From Verrucomicrobiaceae bacterium (lineage in GTDB: Bacteria > Verrucomicrobiota > Verrucomicrobiia > Verrucomicrobiales > Verrucomicrobiaceae), in contig JAEUHN010000029.1 in assembly GCA_016795365.1 (NCBI GenBank), positions 1-64,000 of the forward strand: 64,000 nucleotides of DNA, given 5' to 3'. A program made the translations under genes and the position numbers. Below are positions 31,649-40,469 of this stretch, in pieces. The notes below the pieces were generated by a model. The model searched no databases, was not told the DNA's origin, and saw only the letters and a list, made by a program, of their open reading frames with translations. The first letter of the stretch is position 1, and the number at the start of each line of letters is the position of its first letter.

Positions 31649-34312
31649 GTGTTTCGTTTCCTACGTCGGCTGATCGTGCTGGCTGTCGCTGCGGCGATGG
31701 CGGGAGCTGTCGTGTATTCGTTCACCGACCATTTCTCGCAGCGGTGGAGGACATTCGTGATTGCCCAATTCGAGGAGCGTGGTGTTCACATCGACTTCGC
31801 GCGCTTTGGTCTTGGCCTCGCCGATGGATTGTCAGCACGTGAAGTCCGTGTGTATCGCGATCGCGAGCATCGCCAGGTATTGATGACGATGAATCGTCTC
31901 AATCTGGACGTGGACTACGGTCGCCTGATGAAGCGCCAGTTTTTTGTCGAAGGGCTGGAGCTTTTGAATGCTGCCGTCTCCCTCCCACTCGATCCCGAGG
32001 ATCCCAAGCAAGGGACTCTGGATCTTACCAGCTTCAGTGCTCGCGCCTTCCTCATGGATGATCGCCTCGATATTCGGCGCGCGGAGGCCGACCTCGCAGG
32101 ACTGCACCTTGTGATGAGTGGTTCACTACAGCTGCCAGAAAAAGGCAAGCCGGGTTCCAAGCCCAAGAAAGAAGGTATGCACAAGGATTTGGTCGATTTG
32201 AAGATGGTCCGCGATCAACGCGGGCACATTCAGCAGGCCCTCAAGTGGCTGACTCGATTTGAGTTCAAGAAACGTCCGGTGGTCACCTTTGAGATCAGCG
32301 GCAGCGTCGAGTCCCCCGACGAACTACGCGCCCTGCTCCGCTTCGAGGCGTCAGGCGTTGGTCACGATACTTATGTCTGTGACGAACTCCGCGCCACGGC
32401 CGAATATCACGACCGCCTGCTGGACATTCGCGAGGTGACGATGCGTGATGACATTGGCACTTTCGAAGCCAGCGCTACATGGCCCATCGGCAGTGATGAG
32501 GTGGACTTCCGGGTCAACACAACAGCCAATCTCCCCCAACTAGCCCAGAGTTTCTTCGAGTCGGACGAGCTGAAGGAAGTCGTTTTCTACAAATCGTCGT
32601 CACCCAGCCTTTCGCTCGAAGGAAAGTGGTTCGTCGGAGGCCCCAAGGCTGGCCCCAAGCGCCCGGTCGAAGCCACGGGCAAGGTGAAGTTCGGCATGTT
32701 CACCACCCGTGGTGAGGTCTTCGATGGCTTGACCGCAAGTTTCGGCGTCACCCCCGGCGGCTACTACATCCGGGATGCGATGCTGCGGCACAAGACGGGC
32801 ACGCTCTCGCTACAGGCCATGCTCCAGCAGTTGGAAGGCTTCAAGTATCGAGCGGTGCTGAAGATGGATCCTCACGCGTTCCTGCCCTTCGCCACCGCTC
32901 CGGCCGCCCGCGACTGGATTCAGCGATTCGAGTTTTCGGAGACGTCCACGATTTACGCCGACTTCAGCGGCACAGGATCTGACGCGTCGCTGGCTGCATG
33001 CCTGAACCTTGGACGAATGGACCTCCGCGACTTCAAGTTTCGAGGGATTGAGTTCGATTCATGGTCGGCGGACGTCGAGTTTTTCAATCGCAAACAGATC
33101 TTCCACAATGTGGTCGTGGTGCCACGTCACGGGCAGGCGGCGGCTGATGAGGTGCTGGTGGATCTCGAGAGCAAGAGTGTGAGGCTCTCCAAAGTGCGCG
33201 GAAAGCTAGATCCGATTCCCGTGACGAGCTGTTTTGCCCGCGTTACTGCCGAGGCGCTGGCCAAGTATCGCTTCGGCCCCGACACGGAGGTCAATCTGGA
33301 CGGAACCATCGGCTTCGGGTCCCAGGAGTTAACTGACTTCAACATCACTTTCACAAGCCCCGAATCGCCCGTCACTTACCCCCTGTTCCAACGTGATCTG
33401 GCAATCCACGGCGCGTCAGGACGGTTCACGATCAAGAACGGCAACCTCGCCTACTCCGTGTCTGGTCGTCTTTACGGTGGACCCATGCAAGCAACGGGCA
33501 ACGTGCTCCTGGGGGCAGATCACCGGGGATTCAATGTGAAGCTCCAGGCCGCGGAGTTCCGGCACTCGGTTTTGGGCAAGGATCTGCCGCTGCGCAATCT
33601 GCACGCCACCATCGTGTCCACATCCGAGCGGACACCTTACGACATCACCGCGACAGTTCTGGGCGGAAGCATGTCGCTGAAGGGGGAACTGGAATCCCAC
33701 GATCTGTTCGATGGTGAATTGCAGGTGTCCGGCATCGACTTCCAACAGTTCGCAAGCATCTACGCGCCTGGCAACGAGTCTGAAGGCGACATCACAGGGC
33801 ACTTCAACTGTAGCGGACAGCTCGGAAACTGGAAGAAGCTCAAGGGCAACGGAGTGATGATCATCGTGAACGGAAACCTCTATGCCATCCCGGTGCTGGG
33901 CCCGCTGACTCCTCTGCTAGGAGCCGTTCTACCTGGACAAATCGGAGGCTACAACGTCGCCCGAGAAGCCAACTGCAACTTCACCGTTGCCGACGGTGTG
34001 ATCTCGACCTCCGACTTTGAAGCCCTCACCAGTGCTTTTCGAATTGTAGCCAGCGGCACAGCGAACTTCATCGACGACGAGATCGATTTCACCGCCCAGG
34101 CACGAGTCCGCGGACTGCCCGGACTGGTCCTGCGTCCGGTGAGCGAGTTGCTTGAATTCAAAGGAGAAGGCAGCCTAGCCAAGCCTACATGGCGGCCCCA
34201 CTACCTGAGTCTCGCTCCCGAAAAGCCCGCGAAGACTAACAAGGGCGAGGGCTCCAATACTACCGACTCCGAGAGGCCAGCCGTTGCCCCGCTCGGAAGG
34301 CCTGGGCGCTAG
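31649..34312 (+). CDS. AsmA-like envelope protein
   Basis: This 887-aa protein starts at GTG 31649. It has one N-terminal membrane helix (LRRLIVLAVAAAMAGAVVYSF) and then a very long beta-rich periplasmic body. It resembles AsmA/TamB/DUF3971-type proteins in its repeated short beta strands and in the C-terminal part IPVLGPLTPLLGAVLPGQIGGYNVA, a typical AsmA2-like end. Known relatives bridge the inner and outer membrane and move phospholipids or assist outer-membrane biogenesis. Not part of an evident operon. The Ser/Thr/Pro-rich end is likely disordered. Confidence 0.75.
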   Translation: MFRFLRRLIVLAVAAAMAGAVVYSFTDHFSQRWRTFVIAQFEERGVHIDFARFGLGLADGLSAREVRVYRDREHRQVLMTMNRLNLDVDYGRLMKRQFFVEGLELLNAAVSLPLDPEDPKQGTLDLTSFSARAFLMDDRLDIRRAEADLAGLHLVMSGSLQLPEKGKPGSKPKKEGMHKDLVDLKMVRDQRGHIQQALKWLTRFEFKKRPVVTFEISGSVESPDELRALLRFEASGVGHDTYVCDELRATAEYHDRLLDIREVTMRDDIGTFEASATWPIGSDEVDFRVNTTANLPQLAQSFFESDELKEVVFYKSSSPSLSLEGKWFVGGPKAGPKRPVEATGKVKFGMFTTRGEVFDGLTASFGVTPGGYYIRDAMLRHKTGTLSLQAMLQQLEGFKYRAVLKMDPHAFLPFATAPAARDWIQRFEFSETSTIYADFSGTGSDASLAACLNLGRMDLRDFKFRGIEFDSWSADVEFFNRKQIFHNVVVVPRHGQAAADEVLVDLESKSVRLSKVRGKLDPIPVTSCFARVTAEALAKYRFGPDTEVNLDGTIGFGSQELTDFNITFTSPESPVTYPLFQRDLAIHGASGRFTIKNGNLAYSVSGRLYGGPMQATGNVLLGADHRGFNVKLQAAEFRHSVLGKDLPLRNLHATIVSTSERTPYDITATVLGGSMSLKGELESHDLFDGELQVSGIDFQQFASIYAPGNESEGDITGHFNCSGQLGNWKKLKGNGVMIIVNGNLYAIPVLGPLTPLLGAVLPGQIGGYNVAREANCNFTVADGVISTSDFEALTSAFRIVASGTANFIDDEIDFTAQARVRGLPGLVLRPVSELLEFKGEGSLAKPTWRPHYLSLAPEKPAKTNKGEGSNTTDSERPAVAPLGRPGR

Positions 34313-34341
34313 CTTCGATCAAGCAGGAAGTCCTTGCCCGA

Positions 34342-35055
34342 TCAATAAACCATGATCGGCACAGGAACGATCTTCACAGGGGCTCCGGCGAGCGGATTAC
34401 CTTTGGTTTCCTCGATCACATCCACGACTCCATTCTTGAAACTCACCGACAAGGTCCCCACCTCGACTTTCACATACACCACGCTTTCCACGAGTTGACC
34501 GTTGGGTGCCCTGCCAACGGCAGGTTGGGGCACTTTTTGGAATATCGCATATTCCAGGCGCTCCTCCCGGCCAGCAGCCGTGACCTTGGTCGATGTCCGT
34601 GTGGGCCTCCCCAGCGACTTGCCCACCTCATCGCGCGTCATTCCGATAGCCACCTCATGCTGAGAGATCAGCTCAGTAATTTTCATCTGCCGTTCATATA
34701 GAGACTTCAGCTTCTCCGGCAGCGTTGGGTCACCCATCACCAAATCTGAAAACTTCATCCAGCCAGCGACATCGCCGTGTTTTGCTCTACCGCGAACCCT
34801 GCAACCATTGTCCGAAAGCCCCACGATAGTCACCGGAGTCCCCGCAGCCATCTGCCCTAACGCCCGATCGAAAACCGAGTGGTAGTAGATGATGGCATCT
34901 TTCTTGACAGAAAGTCGCAGAGGCCTAGGAAGCAGGTCCTCAACCGAGATCGTTCCAGGCTCCGTCGGCAGCGCCGCAGGAGAGGCAGACGCCACGAGGA
35001 GTAAAACTGCGCAGAGGGCGTGAGCAAAGCCGATGAGCCTTTTCATGGAGTCCAT
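34342..35055 (-). CDS. Secreted SH3-like domain protein
   Basis: This 237-aa protein has a signal peptide (KRLIGFAHALCAVLLLVAS; starts at 35055 or 35046 both fit). Residues about 50-110 look like a bacterial SH3 module (YYHSVFDRALGQMAAGTPVTIVG, then CRVRGRAKHGDVAGWMKFSDL). A helix (LYERQMKITELISQHEVAIG) and a SmpA/BamE-like region with MTRDEVGKSLGRP follow. Periplasmic location is expected. It is convergent with the AsmA-like gene and divergent from the exopolysaccharide operon. Confidence 0.7.
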   Translation of the reverse strand: MDSMKRLIGFAHALCAVLLLVASASPAALPTEPGTISVEDLLPRPLRLSVKKDAIIYYHSVFDRALGQMAAGTPVTIVGLSDNGCRVRGRAKHGDVAGWMKFSDLVMGDPTLPEKLKSLYERQMKITELISQHEVAIGMTRDEVGKSLGRPTRTSTKVTAAGREERLEYAIFQKVPQPAVGRAPNGQLVESVVYVKVEVGTLSVSFKNGVVDVIEETKGNPLAGAPVKIVPVPIMVY

Positions 35056-35162
35056 TTAACGAAAATTGCCAGATTGGCGCAAACCTTTCGACGCGGTTTC
35101 TGCTCCGGCATTCGATTCGGAGGAAACATTCCGAGGGCACCTCTAGTGCAGGTGGTGAAAAT

Positions 35163-35196
35163 ATAATCAAATCCTGATTATTTAGATTTTTAAATC
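35163..35196. promoter_or_regulatory. Inverted repeats upstream of exopolysaccharide operon
   Basis: Two small dyads lie in a locally very AT-rich stretch: ATAATCA/TGATTAT with a 5-nt centre (35163-35181) and GATTT/AAATC with a 2-nt centre (35185-35196). They are followed by TATATAA-type sequence. This is a plausible operator and promoter region within the 318-bp gap before the barrel gene at 35374. Confidence 0.5.
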
Positions 35197-35295
35197 GATA
35201 TATAAACCCCTGGAGGCCCGCAAAATGGGGAAAGAATCCCACAATTCCGGAGTCAGGTCGCGCCTGGAAAGCCCGGTTTCAAGGCCTTTGACCGC

Positions 35296-35327
35296 CAATT
35301 TGTGATGGACAACGTCTTCACAAATTG
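35296..35327. promoter_or_regulatory. 10-bp dyad in the leader of the exopolysaccharide operon
   Basis: Perfect arms CAATTTGTGA (35296-35305) and TCACAAATTG (35318-35327) are separated by 12 nt and followed by CTTTTATG. As DNA it contains TGTGA and TCACA half-sites like a CRP operator, but with a 12-bp instead of 6-bp gap. As RNA it would form a hairpin before a short T-run, so attenuation is possible. It ends 46 nt before the ATG at 35374. Confidence 0.55.
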
Positions 35328-35373
35328 CTTTTATGGGCAGGTTTACCCCAACTTGGTCCCGAAAATTTGCGCT

Positions 35374-37230
35374 ATGACGTCTGAATCCAATCACCGTGCC
35401 CTGCCATCAGTTTGGAGATCGCTCCTGTCTTCCTGCCTTCTGATGACAACTGTCACCGGTTTCGCCCAATACGGAGTGTCCCCATCCCAAACTGGCGTGT
35501 TTTTCGACGATCTTCGAGGCCGTGCCGGAGCTAAGAATGACCAGATTGCTGTTCGCCAGGGCGGGGAGTATGACTTCTCCCAGGGCGGTTATCAAAACGG
35601 CGAGAGCACTGGATCGGTGATGGAAGATGCCTCCAGACAGATCAACCAAAGCTACAACGGCATGGGAAATCTGATCTATTCCAACCGCCAAGCTGGCGAT
35701 TACACGCAGTATTCGGGTCCCTACCCCGCTTCCAGCACCTTCTTCGCGCCTCCCTACACCTCAGACCCCCTTCTCGGCGGCAAGCGTAACCTGAAGGTCG
35801 GCCCTCTCAATTTGGGCTTTGGTCTGACTTCGCTGCTCGAATACAACGACAACATCACCCGCACGGGTGTCGATCCGGTGAGTGACTTCATCGGCAGTGC
35901 CTACCTCAACATCAGCGCCAACTATCCGCTGACCGAAACCACCGCCCTTTCGCTCTCCACCGCCATCGGCTTCGATCACTACTTCGATCATCCCGAGCTG
36001 GCCCCCTACGGCGGTGACATGGTTCTCAATGTTCTTCCTGGTAGCACTATCGCCATCGATGGCAAGATCGGTCCAGTTTATGTGGTCGTGTATGATCGCA
36101 TGTCGGTCCGTCCTGCGATCCAAAACTACTACGCCGTCAACAATCGGAGCATCTTTGGAGTGTTCCAAAATGATGCCGGCTTGGGTGCCAGCTGGGCCAT
36201 CAACTCCAAGCTCAACCTCTCGCTTAACTACGTCCACTCGGACGCCATTGCTCTGGAAGATGCAGACAGTATTTACGACCGCACCACGGATAGCGTTCAG
36301 GCATCACTTGCCTGGAGCCCGACCGGGACCTGGACCGCAGGTCTCGAAGGAAGCAACACTTGGCTCTCTTATCCAGAAGGTTATAACAATGACGGTGTGC
36401 TGAGCAATATCGGCGCTTTCTTCGCGATGCCCGTCGGTAAATCCACTTCGATCCGCCTGTCGGGTGGTGTTCAGAATTTTGAGTTCGATGCTCCACCGGA
36501 ATTCAATCGTCGCGTCACCGATCAGGACATAGCCAACCTCAACGCCCAAATCAGCGCCACCAATGCTCGTGCAGCCGCCCTGCAGGCCAAGGGCGCCGCC
36601 ATGACCGCTGAGGAATCAGCAGAGCTTACTCGCCTAACCAACGATGCGGCAAGGCAGCAGAGCCAGCTCACAACCTTGCAAACCCAGAAGGCTGAAGATG
36701 ATGCGGAGTATGCCAGCAACACGCGAGATAACAGTGACCTCTCGGATTACTACTTCAACTTCACGATCTCGAACCGTCTCTCCTCCCGCATTTCCCATGC
36801 TCTCAACTTCGGCCATGAGTCCTCGCTGAACACCACTTCCAACTTCATCTCGGCCGATTACATCAGCTACGGTATGGGCATTATCGCCTGGAGCGGCAGC
36901 CGCATCTCTCTCAGCGGCTACTACGAGAACGCTCAGGACTCCGGCGGCACCCTCGCCGAAGAAATCGAACAGTGGGGCTTTGATGCTTACTTCTCCCACC
37001 AGTTGACCTCAAAGCTTCGTTTTGGTCTCGGCTATCACTATGGCGTGGCGCAGTCCAGCACTCCGAATCGAGACTACACTCAGCAAGCTTTCAATGTGGA
37101 CCTGAGCTACGTCCTATCGCGCAAGATGAACGTGGGCCTCGGCTACCGTTTCTTCACGACCGATGCGGACACCGAAGATTTCAGCTTCGACCAGAACCGT
37201 GTGGTCATGTCGGCCAACTACAATTTCTAA
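35374..37230 (+). CDS. Outer-membrane beta-barrel protein of exopolysaccharide operon
   Basis: This 618-aa secreted protein (ATG 35374) has signal peptide-like SVWRSLLSSCLLMTTVTGFA, a Gln/Gly-rich N-terminal linker, and a beta-barrel rich in paired aromatic strands (NLGFGLTSLLEYNDNITRTG, SLNYVHSDAI, LRFGLGYHYGV). It ends with the strand RVVMSANYNF, whose final Phe is typical for BAM substrates. Residues about 380-452 are a coiled-coil-like insertion (DIANLNAQISATNARAAALQ, then LTRLTNDAARQQSQLTTLQ). It is followed by wza- and wzc-like genes, so it probably aids polysaccharide export. Confidence 0.85.
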   Translation: MTSESNHRALPSVWRSLLSSCLLMTTVTGFAQYGVSPSQTGVFFDDLRGRAGAKNDQIAVRQGGEYDFSQGGYQNGESTGSVMEDASRQINQSYNGMGNLIYSNRQAGDYTQYSGPYPASSTFFAPPYTSDPLLGGKRNLKVGPLNLGFGLTSLLEYNDNITRTGVDPVSDFIGSAYLNISANYPLTETTALSLSTAIGFDHYFDHPELAPYGGDMVLNVLPGSTIAIDGKIGPVYVVVYDRMSVRPAIQNYYAVNNRSIFGVFQNDAGLGASWAINSKLNLSLNYVHSDAIALEDADSIYDRTTDSVQASLAWSPTGTWTAGLEGSNTWLSYPEGYNNDGVLSNIGAFFAMPVGKSTSIRLSGGVQNFEFDAPPEFNRRVTDQDIANLNAQISATNARAAALQAKGAAMTAEESAELTRLTNDAARQQSQLTTLQTQKAEDDAEYASNTRDNSDLSDYYFNFTISNRLSSRISHALNFGHESSLNTTSNFISADYISYGMGIIAWSGSRISLSGYYENAQDSGGTLAEEIEQWGFDAYFSHQLTSKLRFGLGYHYGVAQSSTPNRDYTQQAFNVDLSYVLSRKMNVGLGYRFFTTDADTEDFSFDQNRVVMSANYNF

Positions 37231-37290
37231 GCTCCGAAAAGCTTCCAGCCACGCGGCTTCAGATCACTGGACGCGCAGACAATCCCCACC

Positions 37291-38043
37291 ATGCACCCGT
37301 ATCGCCTCAGTTTCTTCGCCTGCCTCTCAATCGCCGCAGCGCTTCACGCCCAGGATCCTGGATTTCAGCCCGCCAAGCTGCCTAGTAGTCAGCCACAACC
37401 AGCCCAGACTCAGGTTTCGAATAGCGGTGATGAAGTTCGTTCAGCCGGTCTGATCAATTCCATGGAGCAGCTGGACAACACCACCCAGCTCCAGCCCGAC
37501 TACCAGATCAGCTTCCGAATCCTTGAGGATCGGAATGAACCCATTCGGCTTCGCGTCCAGGACTCTGGAGACATCCAGGCTCCTCATGTAGGCCTCGTCA
37601 GAGCAGCTGGCAGAACCTGTCGCGAGCTTGCATTTGCCGTTAAAAAGGAGCTGGAAAAGAGCTACTATCAGACGGCTACCGTTATCATCGCCATTGATGT
37701 CATTCCCAGGAATCCCTACGGTGCAGCTGTTGCTGGAGGAGGAGGAACCTTCGTTCGTCCAGGCATGGAGTTTTTTACCATCTTTGGACACGTCATTCGT
37801 CAAGGTAAGTATGAACTGCCTCTGGATGAAGATGTAACAATCAGTCAGGCCATTCTTCGTGCAGGTGGTCCCGCGCAGTTCGCGAATCTGAACAAGGTTA
37901 AACTGATCCGGAAAACGCCCCAGGGAAACAAGGCCGTTCAGGTCAATGTGGAGGCAATCATGAAAAACGGAGCTTTGGAGCGCGACATCTACATCCGCAA
38001 CAATGACGTTCTGATTATCCCGGAGAAGGCTGTCAATTTCTGA
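37291..38043 (+). CDS. Polysaccharide export outer-membrane protein (Wza-like)
   Basis: This 250-aa protein has signal peptide HPYRLSFFACLSIAAALHA. Residues about 75-130 form the Poly_export domain (YQISFRILEDRNEPIRLRVQ, PHVGLVRAAGRTCRELAFAV), and residues about 155-240 an SLBB domain (ITIFG-like FFTIFGHVIRQGKYELPLDE, DVTISQAILRAGGPAQFANL). Wza family proteins form the outer-membrane channel for capsule or exopolysaccharide. It is shorter than E. coli Wza (about 380 aa) and has no lipobox. It sits between the barrel gene and the tyrosine kinase. Confidence 0.9.
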   Translation: MHPYRLSFFACLSIAAALHAQDPGFQPAKLPSSQPQPAQTQVSNSGDEVRSAGLINSMEQLDNTTQLQPDYQISFRILEDRNEPIRLRVQDSGDIQAPHVGLVRAAGRTCRELAFAVKKELEKSYYQTATVIIAIDVIPRNPYGAAVAGGGGTFVRPGMEFFTIFGHVIRQGKYELPLDEDVTISQAILRAGGPAQFANLNKVKLIRKTPQGNKAVQVNVEAIMKNGALERDIYIRNNDVLIIPEKAVNF

Positions 38044-38155
38044 CCCCGGTTCTTTCTAGCGTCCCTTAACAGTCCCTGCCTTTCAAAGGCATCTAACTCG
38101 CATACTCACGAGGGGTAACCTCATTGAAGCCGCCGGAAAGGCGCAGAAGTAATCT

Positions 38156-40345
38156 ATGGATTCTAACTCACTTACCCTTCCCGGCCAGTCTTCGACGCTG
38201 AACCGAATCCACGAAACCTCAGCCAAGTTCCAGCGCTACAAGATTCTGCTGCGCCGTCGCTGGTGGTTTCTACTGCTGACAGCCAGCATTGGCGTTTGCT
38301 TCCAGGCCCTCCGCATCACCAGCAATCAGCAGCAATATGTGTCGTTGGCCAAACTGGTAGCTGGTGGGCGTATGGTCTCAGGGACCGCCGGTGGTCCTTC
38401 ATATGTTGACTACCTCACCGACTTCTATGGCACCATTATTGAGACATTGGAGAGTGCCGAAATGCGCCGTCATGCATTGGAGCGCGTTCGTGCCCTGAAT
38501 CCTGATCTCAAGGAGTCCGATGTGGATGTGCACGTGACTCAGAACAAGGGGTCGGCAATCTTCAACGTCGCCGCTATCGGCAGCGAACCCAAGTTCACCC
38601 GTGTGTTCCTTGATGCCCTGCTCGATGAATTCCGCGCTTTCCGTGAACAGATCCGCGAGCAACAACGCAACAAGGCACTCACCGCCTTGGCGGAAGACGT
38701 CGTAAAACGCGAGGCAGCCAACAAGGAGAAGGCTGAAAAGCTGGCATCGTTCAAGAAGAACAACAACGTGGTGGTCCTGATGAACGGCCAGAATCAGGCT
38801 GCTGAATTCCTGAAGCAGGTTACCCTTGAGAAGAACAGGTTGATGCTTCAACTCAGTGACATCGATCTTGCCCTAAAGGATCTCGATTCCACGCTGCTCC
38901 AACGCCAGCGTTCAACTTCATCAGCTCCTGCAGCACCTGCACCGGGAAGTGGCAACGTTCCATCGACTGTAACGGGCACCTCGGACACCAACGCATTCTC
39001 TAGAGATGCCGCCGTGGGATTCACCCAGGCTGAAAAGGACTACATGGAGACCAAGCGCTCCATCACGTTGCTTAAAGCCGACAAAAACGAACTGTTGAAG
39101 TCGCTTCGTCCGCAGCACCCCGCCGTGCTTGAGATTGATGAGAAGATCGCCAAAGCCAACGGCATCCTCACGACCTACCAGGACGAAATTGGCGAGCAAC
39201 TCCGCGGACAGAAGGCTGACATCGAGCGTCGGATCACCGTGCTGGATGGCAAGATCACCGAGTTCACCCAGACGGCATCCGAAGTCGGTGGCAAGCTGGC
39301 AGAATTCTCCCGTCTGGAGAAGGATTTCGAAGACAGCGACAAGGCCTACAAGGAGATGTTCGACCTCGTTCACAAGTTCCAGGTGAACGAAGAAATGCAG
39401 GGCGACTATGTGAGCATCATGGAACGTGCATCTGGAGCAGTGGAAGACGTTCAGCCCTGGGTGATGCCGATCCTCATCGGTCTCGGCGCAGGCCTAGCAC
39501 TCGGCAGCTTGGTGCTCTTACTCTTCGATCGCCTGGACGATCGCATGAACTCATTCAGTGAGTTCCAAACTCTCTTCCCCAACGAGGCCATCCTGGGCCA
39601 GGTGCCTGAGCAGCGCCAGCGGGGTGATGTGGCGCTCCTTCGCTCGAACGATGATCGTCATCTTTACGCCGAGGCATTCCGTAACGTTCGCTCCTCTCTT
39701 CTCTTCAAGAACTGGCGCGGCAAGCCGCCGAAGACCATCCTCGTGACCAGCGCGGTGCCGAATGAAGGCAAAACGACGGTAACATCGAACCTCGCCATCA
39801 CGATGGCGTTGGCGGGTGCACGAGTGCTACTAGCCGACTGTGACCTTCGTCGCGGTGGCGTAGCAGAGCTTTTCAAGATGCCCGTCACTCCGGGATTGTC
39901 CGAAGTGTTGCGTGGCAAAGTTCACTGGCGCGACGCTGTGCAGGAGACCGGCACTCGCAACCTCGACCTTCTCGCCCGTGGTGAAGTCTTTGACCAAACC
40001 TCCGAAATGCTTCTCTCCCAGGTAGCCGACGAGATGCTGCGCGAGATGGGCGAAGAGTATGATTATGTGATCTTCGACAGTGCCCCAGTGCTGGTGGCCG
40101 ATGACACAGGCAGCTTCGCCCCAAAACTCGACACCGTTCTCTTCGTCGTCCGCATGTCCTCCACCATGGCTCGTCTCACGGGCAAAGCACTCGACCTTCT
40201 CTATGATCGTCAGGTCAAGGTGGGTGGAGTCATCCTCAACCGCTCCAGCAGCAGCTTGAAGGAATACACATACTACAACTACGCCAGCTACTACTACACA
40301 CCGAAGGCTTCGACACCTCCGGCTGACGCAGGCAAGCCGTCCTGA
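38156..40345 (+). CDS. Polysaccharide co-polymerase / tyrosine autokinase (Wzc-like)
   Basis: This 729-aa protein has a Wzz domain between two membrane helices (RRWWFLLLTASIGVCFQAL near 40 and VMPILIGLGAGLALGSLVLL near 440). The periplasmic part is coiled-coil-rich (residues about 150-430). The C-terminal BY-kinase has Walker A SAVPNEGKTTVTSNLA, Walker A' VLLADCDLRRGG and Walker B YDYVIFDSAPVL. The tail (EYTYYNYASYYY) is the tyrosine cluster that is autophosphorylated. Such kinases set polymer length and couple Wzy polymerisation to Wza export. It ends the operon; a terminator follows. Confidence 0.95.
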   Translation: MDSNSLTLPGQSSTLNRIHETSAKFQRYKILLRRRWWFLLLTASIGVCFQALRITSNQQQYVSLAKLVAGGRMVSGTAGGPSYVDYLTDFYGTIIETLESAEMRRHALERVRALNPDLKESDVDVHVTQNKGSAIFNVAAIGSEPKFTRVFLDALLDEFRAFREQIREQQRNKALTALAEDVVKREAANKEKAEKLASFKKNNNVVVLMNGQNQAAEFLKQVTLEKNRLMLQLSDIDLALKDLDSTLLQRQRSTSSAPAAPAPGSGNVPSTVTGTSDTNAFSRDAAVGFTQAEKDYMETKRSITLLKADKNELLKSLRPQHPAVLEIDEKIAKANGILTTYQDEIGEQLRGQKADIERRITVLDGKITEFTQTASEVGGKLAEFSRLEKDFEDSDKAYKEMFDLVHKFQVNEEMQGDYVSIMERASGAVEDVQPWVMPILIGLGAGLALGSLVLLLFDRLDDRMNSFSEFQTLFPNEAILGQVPEQRQRGDVALLRSNDDRHLYAEAFRNVRSSLLFKNWRGKPPKTILVTSAVPNEGKTTVTSNLAITMALAGARVLLADCDLRRGGVAELFKMPVTPGLSEVLRGKVHWRDAVQETGTRNLDLLARGEVFDQTSEMLLSQVADEMLREMGEEYDYVIFDSAPVLVADDTGSFAPKLDTVLFVVRMSSTMARLTGKALDLLYDRQVKVGGVILNRSSSSLKEYTYYNYASYYYTPKASTPPADAGKPS

Positions 40346-40373
40346 TCTTGTCGGCTCTTCGCACCCTTTTGGG

Positions 40374-40407
40374 CCCCGTGTGGATCGCAAGACCACACGG
40401 GGTTTTT
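40374..40407 (+). terminator. Rho-independent terminator of exopolysaccharide operon
   Basis: Perfect 10-bp arms (CCCCGTGTGG at 40374-40383 and CCACACGGGG at 40393-40402) with a 9-nt loop are followed by TTTTTG. It separates the exopolysaccharide operon from the biosynthetic operon that starts at 40470. Confidence 0.95.
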
Positions 40408-40469
40408 GCATTCTCCCCCAACCTGCGATTGCATCCTGACCTGACGACCGCTTCGATACTCAAGCTCTC

